64,000 nucleotides of DNA. It comes from Akanthomyces muscarius (Eukaryota; Ascomycota; Sordariomycetes; Hypocreales; Cordycipitaceae). Numbering within the stretch: the stretch's first letter is position 1; each line of letters begins with the position of its first letter. The position numbers and the translations under genes were made by a program. The notes under the pieces are model-generated. The model did not search any database. It worked only from the letters and a program-made list of their open reading frames with translations, and was not told the origin of the DNA. The stretch spans positions 3,906,001 through 3,970,000 of the forward strand of contig NC_079241.1 in assembly GCF_028009165.1 (NCBI RefSeq), written 5' to 3'. Below, in pieces: positions 1 to 11,615 of the stretch.

Positions 1-812
1 TTCTCAAGAGGAACAACCTTCTCTCCGTCATCCGAGCCCACGAAGCACAAGATGCCGGTTACCGCATGTATCGCACCAGCCAAAACACTGGCTTTCCCAG
101 CGTCATAACACTGTTCTCAGCGCCAAACTACATTGACATGTACAACAACAAGGCAGCTGTGTTGAAATACGAAAACAATGTCATCAATATTCGACAGTTC
201 AACCATACACCACATCCATTTTGGCTTCCTAATTTTATGGATGTGTTCTCATGGTCACTACCATTCGTTGGCGAGAAAATGATGGATATGTTGATTGCCA
301 TTCTCAGCATATGCTCCGACGAGGAGCTCCAAGAAGACACAGCCTCGAATTCTCCCAGCGCCGCTACTCCCGGTAGCCAGGATCCAGAATCACTCGAGTT
401 CAGGAGACGGGCACTCAAGAATAAAATTCTTGCCATTGGCCGACTTTCGCGCGTTTTCAGCGTACTACGAGAGGAATCAGAGGGAGTCACAGAGCTCAAG
501 TCTGCATCTGGTGGTCGCCTCCCTGCCGGGACCCTTGTGCTCGGTGCCGAAGGTATCAAGAACGCCATCCAAGGCTTTGATGCCGCTCAGCAAGTCGACT
601 TGAAGAACGAAAGACTGCCTCCATCCGCCGACGAGGTGGAGCGGCAGACAGAAGAGGAGAGAAATCGCGCCATGGCCCAAGCTATGAAGGAGGCGGATGG
701 CGACAAGAAGCTCCAGGCTCTCTCGAGGAAGCTTAGCGTGTAAGTCATCCCCCAACAAGTGCTGGAAGCACACTTTGCTCTAACTAATCGATCTTGCAGG
801 GAACGAAAATGA
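1..812 (+). CDS. cnaA: Calcineurin A catalytic subunit (PP2B), C-terminal part, 5' end outside window
   Basis: Ca2+/calmodulin-dependent Ser/Thr phosphatase, C-terminal part only; the frame is open from base 3. Exons: <3-739 and 800-812. The sequence shows the end of the catalytic core ([33 protein letters not shown]), the calcineurin-B-binding helix ([16 protein letters not shown]), the calmodulin-binding helix ([18 protein letters not shown], about 420-475) and an autoinhibitory segment ([22 protein letters not shown]). The last intron, 740-799, has a GTAAGT donor, a CTAACT branch point and a TTGCAG acceptor. Splicing gives a tail LSVERK; without it translation stops at 743 after LSV. The family assignment is very secure. 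The neighbour FHIT gene converges on it with about 160 bp between stop codons. Confidence 0.95.
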
Positions 813-971
813 TGCACGTGTGACCGGGGGTCCTCAATCTGCGAGAGTTTATCAACAGTGATTATAAAATATGGCTAACAAAATATCGGCTTTGCACGGA
901 ACGGTATACTCAAGCCATGCCGTGGTCTAAATATAGTAAATACTGGACTAAACAAAATATCGATCCTTTCC

Positions 972-1748
972 CTACATGCGCTCCAAGACTTCCCTGTACC
1001 TGTCTGCCTCGGCATGCATGTCCTCTGGCTCGCGAGCATCGCGGCACGCGTCCTCCACGCGCGGCATGCCTCCCCCCGGCTTCGGGCGGCTCACGACGTC
1101 CCACAGCGCGCCACCGACGTTGGCCTCTTCCGACGCCATCTTGACGTATATTTCATCCACGGCCTCGCCCTCGCCCATGTCGTCCGCGACGCGCGGGATG
1201 ACGTGGACGTGGACGTGCGGCACCGTCTGGCCGGACTCGGGCCCGTCCTGCACGGCGACTGTGAAGCTGCCGCCGGACTCGGGGCGGTCCGTCTGGAAGT
1301 AGACGCGGCTCAGCATGCGCTGCACGCGCTGCACCGTCGTGAACAAGTCCGTCGTCTCCGCCGCGGAGAGGTCGGTGAGGCGCCGGTGCGGCTGCAGCGG
1401 GCAGACGAGGACGTGCCCGGGGAGGATAGGCTTGAGGTTCACGACGCCAAAGCTGTGCTGCGTTTTCAAAAACACCTACGAGCTATCTGCATCAGTATGA
1501 AATTGCTTTTGTAATTATAACGAAGGAAGATGAGAGGAAGATGCCATAGGGCGGAAGGAAAATACGCATGAGAAAAGCTGGTTTAAAAAAGGGCGTAAAC
1601 TGACCTGCTTGGTGACTGGGAATGGCCCAAACTTGATCTCGGCCGCGTCGGCGGTAGTCGACATGTTGAATCGCTGTGTGGCTGGCGAGGCAAATGATTT
1701 TCGGGTGGTAAGTGCACGAAGCTGACTTGATGCTATACGATGAATCAT
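972..1748 (-). CDS. FHIT-type HIT-family diadenosine polyphosphate hydrolase
   Basis: Probable bis(5'-adenosyl)-triphosphatase of the FHIT/Hnt2 branch, cleaving Ap3A and Ap4A. Exons (minus): 1748-1605 and 1475-972; the intron has a GTCAGT donor and a TAG acceptor. The N-terminal family block is FGPFPVTKQ/VFLKTQHSFG, followed by NLKPILPGHVLVCP. The histidine triad is PHVHVHVIPR, with the first His of HxHxH near 1213-1220. Two in-frame ATGs exist: 1748 gives 215 residues and 1664 gives 187. The extra 28 residues (MIHRIASSQLRALTTRKS...) are basic, hydroxylated and free of acidic residues, as in a mitochondrial presequence. A TTTAAATA element about 35 bp upstream of 1748 could serve as TATA. Which start is used is unresolved; the family call is firm. 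Confidence 0.9.
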
Positions 1749-2175
1749 AATCGTCGCAATTGTCGTGCGGAGCTTGATGGATATTTAAAGCAAGACGACG
1801 GAAAGTCGCCGGAGAGTCGAAACAGGTCTACAGTGAAGTGACGCAGTACTTGGGCGACAGACCCACATCGAGACATCTCGATGGGATACGGATCACGAAA
1901 GTTACGCCCGTCTAACCAAAGTTCTTAATCCTGGATTATAAATGGGATGATTTCAATCGTCGTCTTTCGTATTTTGACGTCTATACCTAGCACTGATGCG
2001 TCCATTGTCTATGCTAAAACACAAAGCCCATCCCATATACACAGACGCCCTGAAGTGATGCCCAAGAATTGAATAAATGAAAGTTGCTGAAAGAAGGTAG
2101 ATTCGTAGACACACGATGAGAAGTACAGATCGGAGGCATGTAATAATGGCCATATTATACCGACAGCGCTTTGGA
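1749..2175. other. Intergenic: FHIT promoter and 3' flank of MFS gene
   Basis: No coding exon recognised. Bases 1782-1789 read TTTAAATA on the minus strand and are a plausible TATA element for the FHIT gene. The open frame at 1953-2183 (minus) has no family features and unsuitable codon use; I do not call it a gene. Confidence 0.5.
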
Positions 2176-4022
2176 TTAGCCAATCAGTGGTTCGGTCTCT
2201 TGAGCCAGAGCAGCAGCTTCGGGTATCTCATCAGCAGGCGGTTTCGGCGCCTCGTTTTCGTGCTCCCAGACAACTATTCCCAATATTAGTATACAAATAC
2301 GCGACAATGTTGGTTTGATGGATTACGTACCATGGGGCCGGACGACAAAGGTAGCCAGCAGCCCGAGGCTGAAGAGACAGAGTAGCATCACAAAGACAGC
2401 CTGCGGGAAGGTCTTGACCGTCATGGCGTAAGCGCCATTGAAGAGAACGGGGCCGACGACACGAAGAAGAGCATTGAGCATGCCTACGGCGCCCAGAACC
2501 TGTCCTACCGACGATGGCGGAATATGCTTGGTAATGGCAGACTGGATCGTGGCGCTACCCAGGCCACCTACTGCCGTGACCATGCCGCTGAGGACGAAGA
2601 GCGGTTGGCTGCGGGACAGCGCGTAGCCCACGGCGCCCAGTGTGTCAGAGAGCAGCGCGGCGCGCAACACCCAGATATCCACACTGTCCGCGCCGCTCGT
2701 CTTTTCGACATAGGCTTGGCCTGTCTCCCGCTCGCGGCGACGTCGTGGCCGTATGCGAAACCAGTAGTTGATCAAGGGGAAGACGCCGAGTAGCACCAAC
2801 ACGCGGATGGAGGAGAGGCCGGATATGAAGATGGAGATTTCAAACGTGTCCCAGTCAAACATGTACTTTGTGTACAGGATGAGGACGGCGCCGATGGACA
2901 TCATGGAGCCCATGATGACGGCATCCGTAATGGCCAGGGCGACCAGGTTGATGCGCAGCCTCGTCGACGTGCCGGGCCCGGTCGGCCAGAGGATTGCGAG
3001 CGGCTCAAACGGGTGGTAGTTGCGCAAGGTCGCGAGCCACGGCTGGGAGCTGCGCGCGCGCGCCTCCTTCTCCCTGGTGTGGTTGTCGAGCGCAATCTGC
3101 TGGCGGCGCTTCGACAGCGACTCGGGTATGATGAGGCCGACAAACGTGGCAAAGGCGGCGTGGCAGACGAGCACGACGTAGAAGAGCGTGAGGACGCTGC
3201 CGGTGACCTTGATGAAGTAGCCGGCGAGCAGCGGGCCGAGGGCGATGCCGGTGAAGAGGCAGGCGTGGAGGTAGCCCATGTAGACGGCGCGCTTCGAGGG
3301 GGGCGTGCAGTCGCTGACGTAGGCCTGGCCGAGGATGCTGCCGCTGGTGAAGGAGCCGGTGAGGCCGTCGAAGAAGGCGCCGAGGACGAGCCAGCGGTAG
3401 TCGACGGTCTTCGGGAACTTGGCGGCGAGGATGGTGATGAACTCGGCGAGGATGCCGCCGACGGAGGCGAGCGCGAGCAGGCGCCGGCGGCCGAAGCGGT
3501 CCGAGAGCTTGCCGAGCTTGGGCGCGGTGATGGCGCTGAGGGTGCCTGTAAGCAGGTTCATGACGAGCATGAATTCGGCCACCTTTTTCTGCACCTCCGG
3601 GTCGTTGCACTGCGGGTTGTCGGCGCCCATGATCGGGGACGGGTGGAAGGTGGGGTCGGCGGCGGCCTTGTCGGCGTAGTATTTGTCGCAGACGAGGTCG
3701 AAGATTCTGAAGAGAGCGTGTTAGCCGGGTTTAGTAGGCAGCTGGCGATGCAATCATGTCCGCACTGGGTTGTTGCTTACAGGGTGACCTTGGGGACGAT
3801 GATGCCGCCAAATGCCAAGGTGAAGATGGCATAGGGTCCCATCAACCAGAAGATGGAAGGTCTGCGCCACCGTGGCAGGTGTTCATATTCGGCCAGGCCG
3901 TCCCATACTGGCTTGTTGTATTCTTCTTCCAGGTCATTGGGTAGCAGCCGGCTCGTCTCGTCGACATCTCGGGCTGCAGGGCCGTTGGCGGACCGAACGG
4001 CCGCGCCGTTTCGTTGCACCAT
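2176..4022 (-). CDS. MFS transporter, DHA1/tetracycline-resistance-like
   Basis: Predicted 571-residue multispanning transporter. Exons (minus): 4022-3781, 3706-2331, 2273-2176. The cytosolic N-terminus carries a DETSRLLP stretch; the first membrane segment follows (WLMGPYAIFTLAFGGIIVPK). MFS motif A is GKLSDRFGRRRLL between helices 2 and 3. A long basic central loop (SKRRQQIALDNHTREKEARA) separates the two six-helix halves. The third exon gives a charged tail ending ETEPLIG; this exon is short and is recognised by the GTACGT donor at 2330 and the frame continuity RPHVVWEHENE. The overall pattern resembles the fungal Hiat1/TetA-like transporters. Substrate cannot be inferred. The ETEPLIG tail and LLP motif might act in vacuolar sorting, but that is inference. 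Confidence 0.88.
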
Positions 4023-5631
4023 GGCGAGAAAACGTCCGATATGGACGTGGCGTTTGACGTAGCACTGGCGGCTTTGTACGAGTATATCGGCGACTGCCAG
4101 TACCGTGAGTGAGATTTATGAGCGTCGTCGGGTTCGTCGGTCGCAGGAAGCTAGCTCTCGAGGGACGGGTTTGGTTTCCGAGATTAGATTGATTAGAAGG
4201 GATAGCGAAAGTGGTAGCTGTCGGCTACGCAATCAACCATTTGGCGTTCTCATTGCACGCGAGGACTAAAGTAGCGAAGCGATAGCTGGGCCGAGAATGC
4301 ATGTATATATTCAAAGACGAAGAAAAGCGTAAGAAATGGAGCGGGCGGACGACGGCTAGGTTATTTAGGCCAAGCCGGCCGGCTGACGGAACCGCGGTCG
4401 GGGCGTATCATGATACCCAGCAGCCATGCGCATGCCTGCGGACTTGTTTTGGGTGGTGTGGCGTGCCGCTGCTGAGGGACGCAGGCAAGGTACAGGGGGG
4501 CGAGTTGGTGCATCCAAGCCCGCCACAGGGCGAGACAGCGCTGTGCGAGGGAATGCTCCAGGTGTGTGTGGGCCTTGGGAACCCGCTACCGAGCTTGCAC
4601 TGAGCCCGCTAGCGCCCTGAAGCTTATCCATCCGTCCACTGATTGGGCGCCGCCGGCTTGGTCAGCTAATCCGTCCTGGCCGCGACAGGCTACAGCTTCC
4701 CCCTCGGGCCTCCAGACTCCAGTTAGGGAAAATCGTCCCGCTAGGAAAAAAAAGGTTGTGGCGTGCGCTGGCATGGTCCTTTTGGGTTTCTGGGCTTTCT
4801 TTTCATCGCGCGGCTTCGTCTTCCCCAAAGTCCGCAATCTGTATCCGGCCAACCACTGACCAGCTACCGTAGGTCGGCTGCTGTACCCCTTCGGACCCGT
4901 GTAGCTACCCGGCGCGATTGTCGCCATCCATGACGCTACCTGTTTTGTCGTGATTGAATAATGACAATGCACTATTTAATTTGAACAACGGAAACTCTCG
5001 ACCGTCGGCAGTTGCCATGGGCCAGCGCACAAGTGGTAGAGTTGATGCATGGACCAAGACAGTGCCATGCTTACGTGGGCATGCCAATCGGAGCAGTTCA
5101 CACTCAAGCACCCAAATTGATACTCTTGTTTGAGACCCAGCCATCTGACAAAGACTGACAGTATTTCATCGGCTGCAGTTTCCCACCATTTCGCTTTGCA
5201 GGAATAAAACAACCTGGGCTGCGACGTGAGATACTCGAGGAATGGGTGATTTGGGGCGCATCAAACTGAGGACCTCAGACTCACAGGCCTTCCACACTCA
5301 CGTACATAATTAGCAACCAGCGGGGAAAAAACAGTACTCAAATCATCCAGAGTCAAATTTACAATTTATTGTCTTTGGAGCTGATGCCAGTTTCAAAGTT
5401 GCATCCTCGACGATGAAACATGCCTGCAAGCCAGCTGTCAGGTACCATCGCTAGTGATTCATCTAGCCCGCAGGACTCCCACTCTGTAGCTGCTGGCGGT
5501 ACGTATCTAAACGGATGACTCAGCACCGTTGCGCGCGCCAGCTCCATCTTGATATTTTCTGTTCGGCGCGACAAGCTGTCCGCCTAGCCAGCGACTATCC
5601 CAGGCATATCGAATTCATCGCAACCGCCGCC
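4023..5631. other. Intergenic: divergent promoter region MFS / cef1
   Basis: About 1.6 kb between the divergently transcribed MFS gene and cef1. No exon with family features on either strand. Several C/T-rich stretches and the in-frame extension upstream of cef1 (from ATG 5515) lie here. Nothing else recognised. Confidence 0.5.
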
Positions 5632-8013
5632 ATGCCTGTCGTCAAGGGTGGTGTGTGGACCAACATTGAGGACGAAATCCTCAAGGCCTCCGTCTCCAAA
5701 TATGGCCTGAATCAGTGGGCGCGCGTGTCTTCGCTGCTCGCACGCAAGACGCCCAAGCAGTGCAAGGCTCGATGGAACGAATGGCTCGATCCCAGCATCA
5801 AGAAGATTGAATGGAGCAAGGACGAAGATGAAAAGCTACTGCATCTCGCCAAGATTATGCCCACCCAGTGGCGCACTATCGCTCCCATCGTCGGCCGCAC
5901 TGCCAACCAATGTCTCGAGCGATACCAAAAGTTGCTGGATGAGGCCGAAGCCCGCGAATCATCCAGCCTCGGGCTGATGGGCCCTGACGGCGGCGAAACA
6001 CAGGCGCCCAGTGCTGATGATGTTCGGAGATTGCGACCTGGCGAGCTGGACCCCGACCCCGAATCGAAACCTGCTCGGCCAGACACCATCGACCTCGACG
6101 AGGACGAAAAGGAGATGCTAAGTGAGGCTAGAGCCCGTCTAGCCAATACACAGGGTAAAAAGGCCAAGAGAAAGGCCCGAGAGCGTCAACAAGAAGAGTC
6201 ACGACGCATGGCAACCCTCCAGAAGAGACGTGAGCTCAAGACGGCCGGCATCAATATCAAGGTTACGACGCGCAAGAAGGGCGAGATGGACTACAATGCG
6301 GATATTCCATTCGAAAAGAAAGCAGTTCCCGGTTTCTACGATACAACAGACGAGAAATCGCTCAATGAGGCAGCGCTGAAAGCTTTCGACCCCCAAAAGC
6401 AGCTCGCTGGTAAGCGCAAGGGTGACGAAGGCGACGAGGGCGAGAGGAAGAAGCGAAAGGGCGACAAGGAGACCCAATCCGATACACAAAAGGCTGCCAT
6501 CAAGGCCGGTCAAATGCAGAAGATACGAGAGGCGGAGCAAGTCAGCAAGCGACGCGCCTTGAATCTGCCTGCGCCACAGGTCAGCGAGGGCGAACTCGAA
6601 AATATCGTCAAGATGGGCAAGATGGGCGAGGCTGCCAACACCCGAGCGCGACAGAGCGACAACGATGCCACTCGCGGCTTCGTCAACACATATTCGACTC
6701 TCAACAGCGAGACACCAATCCGTACACCTAGAGCTCCCGAGCAGGAGGACCATATCGCCAACGAAATTCGAAATATCCGAGCGCTAAACGACACCAAGTC
6801 TGCCCTCCTCGGCGGAGAGAACACTCCTCTGCACGAAGGAACGAGTTCGACTGGATTCGACGGCATTGCCCCCAGAAAACAGACGACGGCGACCCCCAAC
6901 CCCATGGCTACGCCAATGGCTGCCAACAATGTCGGCGCAACTCCAGGGCGTCCCGGTCAAACGCCTCGGGATACCTTTGCGCTGAATCGCGATGGTAGCA
7001 TGTCATTGGTTTCGGCGACACCACAAGATATCAGAAACCATGAAATGTCTATGCGCAGCCAGCTGCGATCAGGTCTCGCTGCGCTGCCAAAGCCTAAAGA
7101 TATGGAATTTGAGCTGGAGCTTCCTGAGGAGCAGGCCGAATCCATGACCGCTGAAGAGAGACAAGAAGATGCCGCGGACCGGGATCGTCGAGCGCGGGAA
7201 CGCCAGGCAGCCATTGACGAGCTGGAACGACGACGAAGAACACAAGTCATGCAGCGCGACCTGCCTCGGGCACTAGTAGTTGATGTTTCGATGCTGCTCA
7301 AGAGCGCTAGCAGTCTAGAGAACGAAGCCGAGTCACTGATTGCTCAGGAAGCAGCAGCTCTGATGGCCAATGACGCCACCAGTTTCCCTCTGCCTGGGTC
7401 ACAGGTCAAGGGAACTGCCAAACCGCTCCTCCACATCGACGACAACTCGCTGGCTGACGCGCGCCTTCTCATAATGGCCGAGACTCAGAAGCTGCCAGAC
7501 TTTAAGAGCATTCAGTCCACCTTCACGAGCCGCGCTACGGATGACACGATGCTGGGTCTTGGCTGCTATGCCGATGCCGACGAAGAAGAGCAGCGAAGCG
7601 CCATGCTAGCTTCCTTCCACGTAAGTACACCAACATCCGCACATTGCATTTTGCCGGATTCTAACTGCCTACAGGTTTGCGAGGACTCCATCATATCGCT
7701 GGCTGAATCCGGCGCCAAGCTGGAGAAGAAGCTCAGTCTCCACCTCGGTGGCTACCAGAAGCGTCAAAAGATGCTCAAGGACAAGACGGTCGATGCAGCC
7801 GAGGCGCTGGAAAAGGCCCGCATTGCGCTGAGCGGCTTCAAGACGCTGGCCATTTCCGAGGACGTTGCTGTCAACAGGCGTCTCGAGTCTCTACGCGAAG
7901 AGCTGGCGTTTGTCAGCCGTCGTGAGCGCGAGGCGCAGGATAATTATCGCAGGGCAAAGGACGAGCTGGATACGCTAACGGCGGGCCGAGGCGCCAATGG
8001 ATACCATCATTGA
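5632..8013 (+). CDS. cef1: Pre-mRNA-splicing factor Cef1/Cdc5
   Basis: Core component of the Prp19/NineTeen complex, which activates the spliceosome in the nucleus. Exons 5632-7620 and 7675-8013 encode 775 residues. Two Myb repeats occupy residues about 5-105 ([40 protein letters not shown], then [36 protein letters not shown]). A charged linker follows with [18 protein letters not shown] and basic nuclear-localisation-like runs. The C-terminal half contains predicted coiled coils ([20 protein letters not shown] and [20 protein letters not shown]). The start at 5632 has a good context (CCGCCATGC) and places the Myb domain at the very N-terminus, as in the family; an in-frame ATG at 5515 would add 39 unrelated residues. 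The intron, 7621-7674, is 54 nt, stop-free and in frame. Confidence 0.95.
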   Translation: MPVVKGGVWTNIEDEILKASVSKYGLNQWARVSSLLARKTPKQCKARWNEWLDPSIKKIEWSKDEDEKLLHLAKIMPTQWRTIAPIVGRTANQCLERYQKLLDEAEARESSSLGLMGPDGGETQAPSADDVRRLRPGELDPDPESKPARPDTIDLDEDEKEMLSEARARLANTQGKKAKRKARERQQEESRRMATLQKRRELKTAGINIKVTTRKKGEMDYNADIPFEKKAVPGFYDTTDEKSLNEAALKAFDPQKQLAGKRKGDEGDEGERKKRKGDKETQSDTQKAAIKAGQMQKIREAEQVSKRRALNLPAPQVSEGELENIVKMGKMGEAANTRARQSDNDATRGFVNTYSTLNSETPIRTPRAPEQEDHIANEIRNIRALNDTKSALLGGENTPLHEGTSSTGFDGIAPRKQTTATPNPMATPMAANNVGATPGRPGQTPRDTFALNRDGSMSLVSATPQDIRNHEMSMRSQLRSGLAALPKPKDMEFELELPEEQAESMTAEERQEDAADRDRRARERQAAIDELERRRRTQVMQRDLPRALVVDVSMLLKSASSLENEAESLIAQEAAALMANDATSFPLPGSQVKGTAKPLLHIDDNSLADARLLIMAETQKLPDFKSIQSTFTSRATDDTMLGLGCYADADEEEQRSAMLASFHVSTPTSAHCILPDSNCLQVCEDSIISLAESGAKLEKKLSLHLGGYQKRQKMLKDKTVDAAEALEKARIALSGFKTLAISEDVAVNRRLESLREELAFVSRREREAQDNYRRAKDELDTLTAGRGANGYHH

Positions 8014-8362
8014 GCAGGTGTATAATTTGTTTTTGTGTTTCTCTTTTGGGGTTATTCTGGTTCTGGGGACAAAAGAAATGGTAACGGGCAAGAAATCAAA
8101 ATTGCGTTTTGATTTGCGGAGCCTGTTGTTTTTTATGTATTCTATCTGCACTTCGCAAGATTCTATGCAAGTACAGCAGCATATATTGCGGCTTCTGTGT
8201 AATACGAGTCGCCTCTTCATATCATGGCAATGGCCAACGACACCAGTGCAACGCAAGAATTTCGTGACAGCATAAATTCAGTGCCTCAGAGCACGTTCTT
8301 GTACGTTGCAAATGAATCAGTCATGGGGAATCTTTTACACCATATTTGAGATCGTTATTGGT
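8014..8362. other. Intergenic: convergent 3' flanks of cef1 and MFS gene
   Basis: AT-rich 349 bp stretch between two convergent stop codons. It holds the 3' untranslated regions; no gene seen. Confidence 0.5.
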
Positions 8363-10520
8363 CTACTTTCGCGCAGGCAGGCGTATCAACTTGACCGGGA
8401 CAATCAAGAAGAACGAGACGAGGGCTAAGCCACTCGTGAACATAAACGTCAGCCGCAGCGTCGCCTCGTAGCTCTGAATGACCTGCTCGCGGTAGGGCTC
8501 CTCGAGCTTGGCGACAACCTCGACCGACCCGCGCACGGCGGCGATAACCTCGTCGCGCCGATCGCCACTGACGATCCTCTGCAGGTAGTGCAGCAGCGCG
8601 TTCTGCACCACGAGGCTGCTGGTCGCCACGCCGAGGACGCTGCCGAGGCTGCGCCAGAGGAGCAGGGTGCTGGTGACGACGGCCTGGTCACTCTGCGGGC
8701 TGGAGGCGAGGACGGCCATGACGGTGCCGGGGAACTGGAAGCCGGTGCCGAGGCTCCCCGGGATGAGGGCGAGCACGTAGAGCGGCGCGGCGAGGCCCCG
8801 CCGCAGCAGCAGCAGGCCCATGTTGCCGGCGGTCGCGAGCCCGGTGCCGAGCAGCAGTGGCCACTTGAGGCGTCGCGTGTAGGTGATGAGGAAGCCGGTG
8901 GAGACGCCGGCAACGGAGGAGGCAACGGAGGGGAGGACGAGGCGCAGGCCGGACGTGGTGGCGGACGTGAGAAGGACAGCCTGAAAGTACAAGGGCCTTT
9001 AGGAGAGGGAAAGGGTCAGCAGGGTTTTGTCTTTTACATGAAGGCAACTGACATGTTGAAGAGAATCGCGTTTATGATCAGCGAGGCGATAAAGTTGCCA
9101 AGTATGAGGTTGGCGTGGGGCATTGTGGTGATGAGATGCAGGGGCATGATAGGCTTGGCCGCGCGCGACTCGACCCAGAGAAAGGTAGGAAACGCAACCG
9201 CAAAGACGGCGATGGAAGCGATGACGATGGGGTGAGACCCTATGCTGCGTGTTAGTGGCACCGTGGCGCTGGTGGTGAGCGAGATGGCGACTTACACGGC
9301 AGGATGTTGCCACCGAGGTTCTACAACGCATCTCGTGGTTAGCGCATCTTTCATGTCACAGTACATCATGCACTCGTTTTGAGAAGTCTAGTTCATACCA
9401 AGCCGAGAATGAAGGCCGTGGTCGAGGCAGTCAGTAAGCCAGAGCCCTTGAGGTCAAACTCCCGGAGAGCCTGCAGGGCCGTCTTGGCGGGCTTGCCCCG
9501 GATGCCAATGTCGTCGGGGATCGCGACAAAGGACGCGCCAAAGATGAGCACCAGCAGCGGCACCTGGATGCCAAACTCCCACCGCCAGCCCACCGTCTCG
9601 GCGAGCCATCCGCCGGCTGCCGCGCCAATGGCCGAGCCGGCCCCCCACATGGCATTGATGAGCGACTGGAACGAGCCGCGGCGTCTACATCACCAACACC
9701 TCAGTCAGTCAAGTCCTCTATCACGTTCTTCAAGCACAATGGCCATGTAAATTTCTCAGACTTACTCTATAGGAACCAGGTCGCTGATCATGATGCTCCC
9801 CAGCGCAATGGACCCGCCGGCGCCGAGGCCGCACAGCGCGCGCGCCGCGATGAAGCTGCCCAGGCTGGGCGCGAGGCCGCACCACGCCGTGCCAAGCGCC
9901 AGTAGGCCGACGCCGCCAATGAAGAGCGGCTTGCGGCCGAGACTGTCGGACAGCCGCCCGAGCAGCGGCTGGAAGGCGGTCGAGGCGAGCAGGAACGTCG
10001 TCGACAGCCACGACGCCGAGTGCGCGGCGCCAAAGTGCGAGGTGATGACGGGATGCGACGACGCCATGATGGTGCTGTCGAAGCACCCGATGAAGAGCGA
10101 GCCGAGCACCTGCGCAAAGATGAACCAGAAGCGGACGGGCGAGACGCCGTTGAGGAACGGCGGCGGCGGCGGCACTTCGTCGGCGGGCTGCTCCAGTGCG
10201 GTGCCATTGAGAAGAGGGGATATCTCGCTGGGTTCTTCCTCTGCATATTTGCGGTCGTGATGGTCGCGCTGCTGCCTACTGCTCAGGCTTCTTTCGCCAT
10301 CATCGTCGTTGGCACAATGAGTAGCAGTGGTCGTGGCAGCCGCGGGGTCATGGGGCAGCACAATGGGCGCCGGCTCAGCCTCGAGAAACGGCATGGTTCC
10401 GGGCACGGATCGGGAGAAGGAGTCAAAGGACTGAGCCATGGCCACTTCCATCTCCTCGGGCTGCTGACGCTGCCTTGCCGGGATAGTCGTCGGCCCGGTG
10501 CCAGAGTTGAGAGTTGCCAT
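8363..10520 (-). CDS. MFS transporter, DHA2 type, Fnx1/Vba-like (vacuolar basic amino acid permease family)
   Basis: Predicted 633-residue, 14-helix transporter. Exons (minus): 10520-9766, 9684-9399, 9320-9296 (25 nt), 9239-9038, 8996-8363. The N-terminal 125 residues are hydrophilic with an acidic stretch (EEEPSEISPLLNG) and a polyproline run. Then come helix 1 with FDSTIMASSHPVI, motif A (GRLSDSLGRKPLF), and the conserved PIERRGSFQSLINAMWGAGS restored by joining exons 1 and 2. Joining exons 3 and 4 restores GGNILPWSHPIVIAS; joining exons 4 and 5 restores VAFMPLYFQAVLL. These continuities support all four introns. Family members in yeasts move basic amino acids into the vacuole or give drug resistance; the substrate here is not known. 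Confidence 0.88.
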
Positions 10521-11615
10521 TGTGACTTACTTTGCTCGCCGTGACTCTTGTAGCGAAATGGTGCAGGCGAGGGACAGAGCTGCACTGGCGATGCGAGACG
10601 GAGCGAAATAAAGGATGGAAAAGAGAGGCGGGACCAAGCAGATGGGTCTAAAAGACTCTTGCCTGTGAGAATTCCCCCGAGATTTTCGATGAGGAAGTAG
10701 GTAAATGTGAGTCGTAAGCATTGACAACGGTCCAATGCGGCCGCACCCAAGTTCCAGACTGCCGTCGACGTACAAGATGGCCAGTCCTAGGAGCAATCCA
10801 TACACTAGCGTGCCCAATGAGAAAAAGGAATATGACTATACCTAATTTGTCTTTGGTAGTTTTGGATACCACACGGCATGTTTCCAAAATAGACAAGGAC
10901 GCTGTATATGTACTCCAGGGTTCCTTCACGGCTCGCCGGGGTGAAGGCCGATAGAGCGCTAGCGCTCGAGCTCGTCATCGCGCCCCGATATTGCTGGACG
11001 CAGCAAACTCCACACGCCTCATTTCGCCAACTGAAAATCTTTCTTGTTCTTCACTTGTGCTGCGGGAGTCTTGTTAGTAATTCAGTTGCGAAAAGCTGAA
11101 GCGGCGCGTGAGGTGGGGGTTCACCGGCTCCTCGAAACATACCTTGCAGAAACGCTTGTCCGACTCTGGGGGCATTCATATGCCACGTTTCGGTCCCTTG
11201 GGATGTTCGTCAATCTGTCCATGGTTTGTTGGCAGCAAGGCTCTCATTGATGGTATATTTATGGGTGGGAAGCGCGTGCTGTCACAGGACGATGCCCCCG
11301 ACTTGGTGTTGCAGGATGGACGACTTGACCTACGGCAGCACGCTTCGATAAGAAGGATCTGCTCGGATAAGTGCATCTTCCTCCATCCTGCCCAAGTTGC
11401 ATTGCTAAATGTGTAATTCACCCAGTGCACCCGTAATTACCCCGCAGCCGTTGACGGAGGGTCTTGTCACAAGCAGGTGTGCATTTGCAGCATCACAAAG
11501 TCAGGAACAAGTCACAAAGGCACAATTTTTATACACCAATAAACAGTCTGAATAGCAGTAGATTCCGAAAAACACAGATCCAACATATTGCAGCCATTAT
11601 AGTATCAAGCTGTGT
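10521..11615. other. Intergenic: MFS promoter and 3' flank of glucanase gene
   Basis: About 1.1 kb upstream of the MFS start and downstream of the GH128 gene. Open frames of 60-100 codons on both strands show no domain, no membrane pattern and no plausible intron context. Nothing else recognised. Confidence 0.45.

Noticed and set aside
3013..3834. Frame of about 273 codons on the plus strand opposite the first MFS gene
   Set aside because: Gly/Glu/Arg-rich shadow without family features; it also crosses a real intron of the MFS gene.
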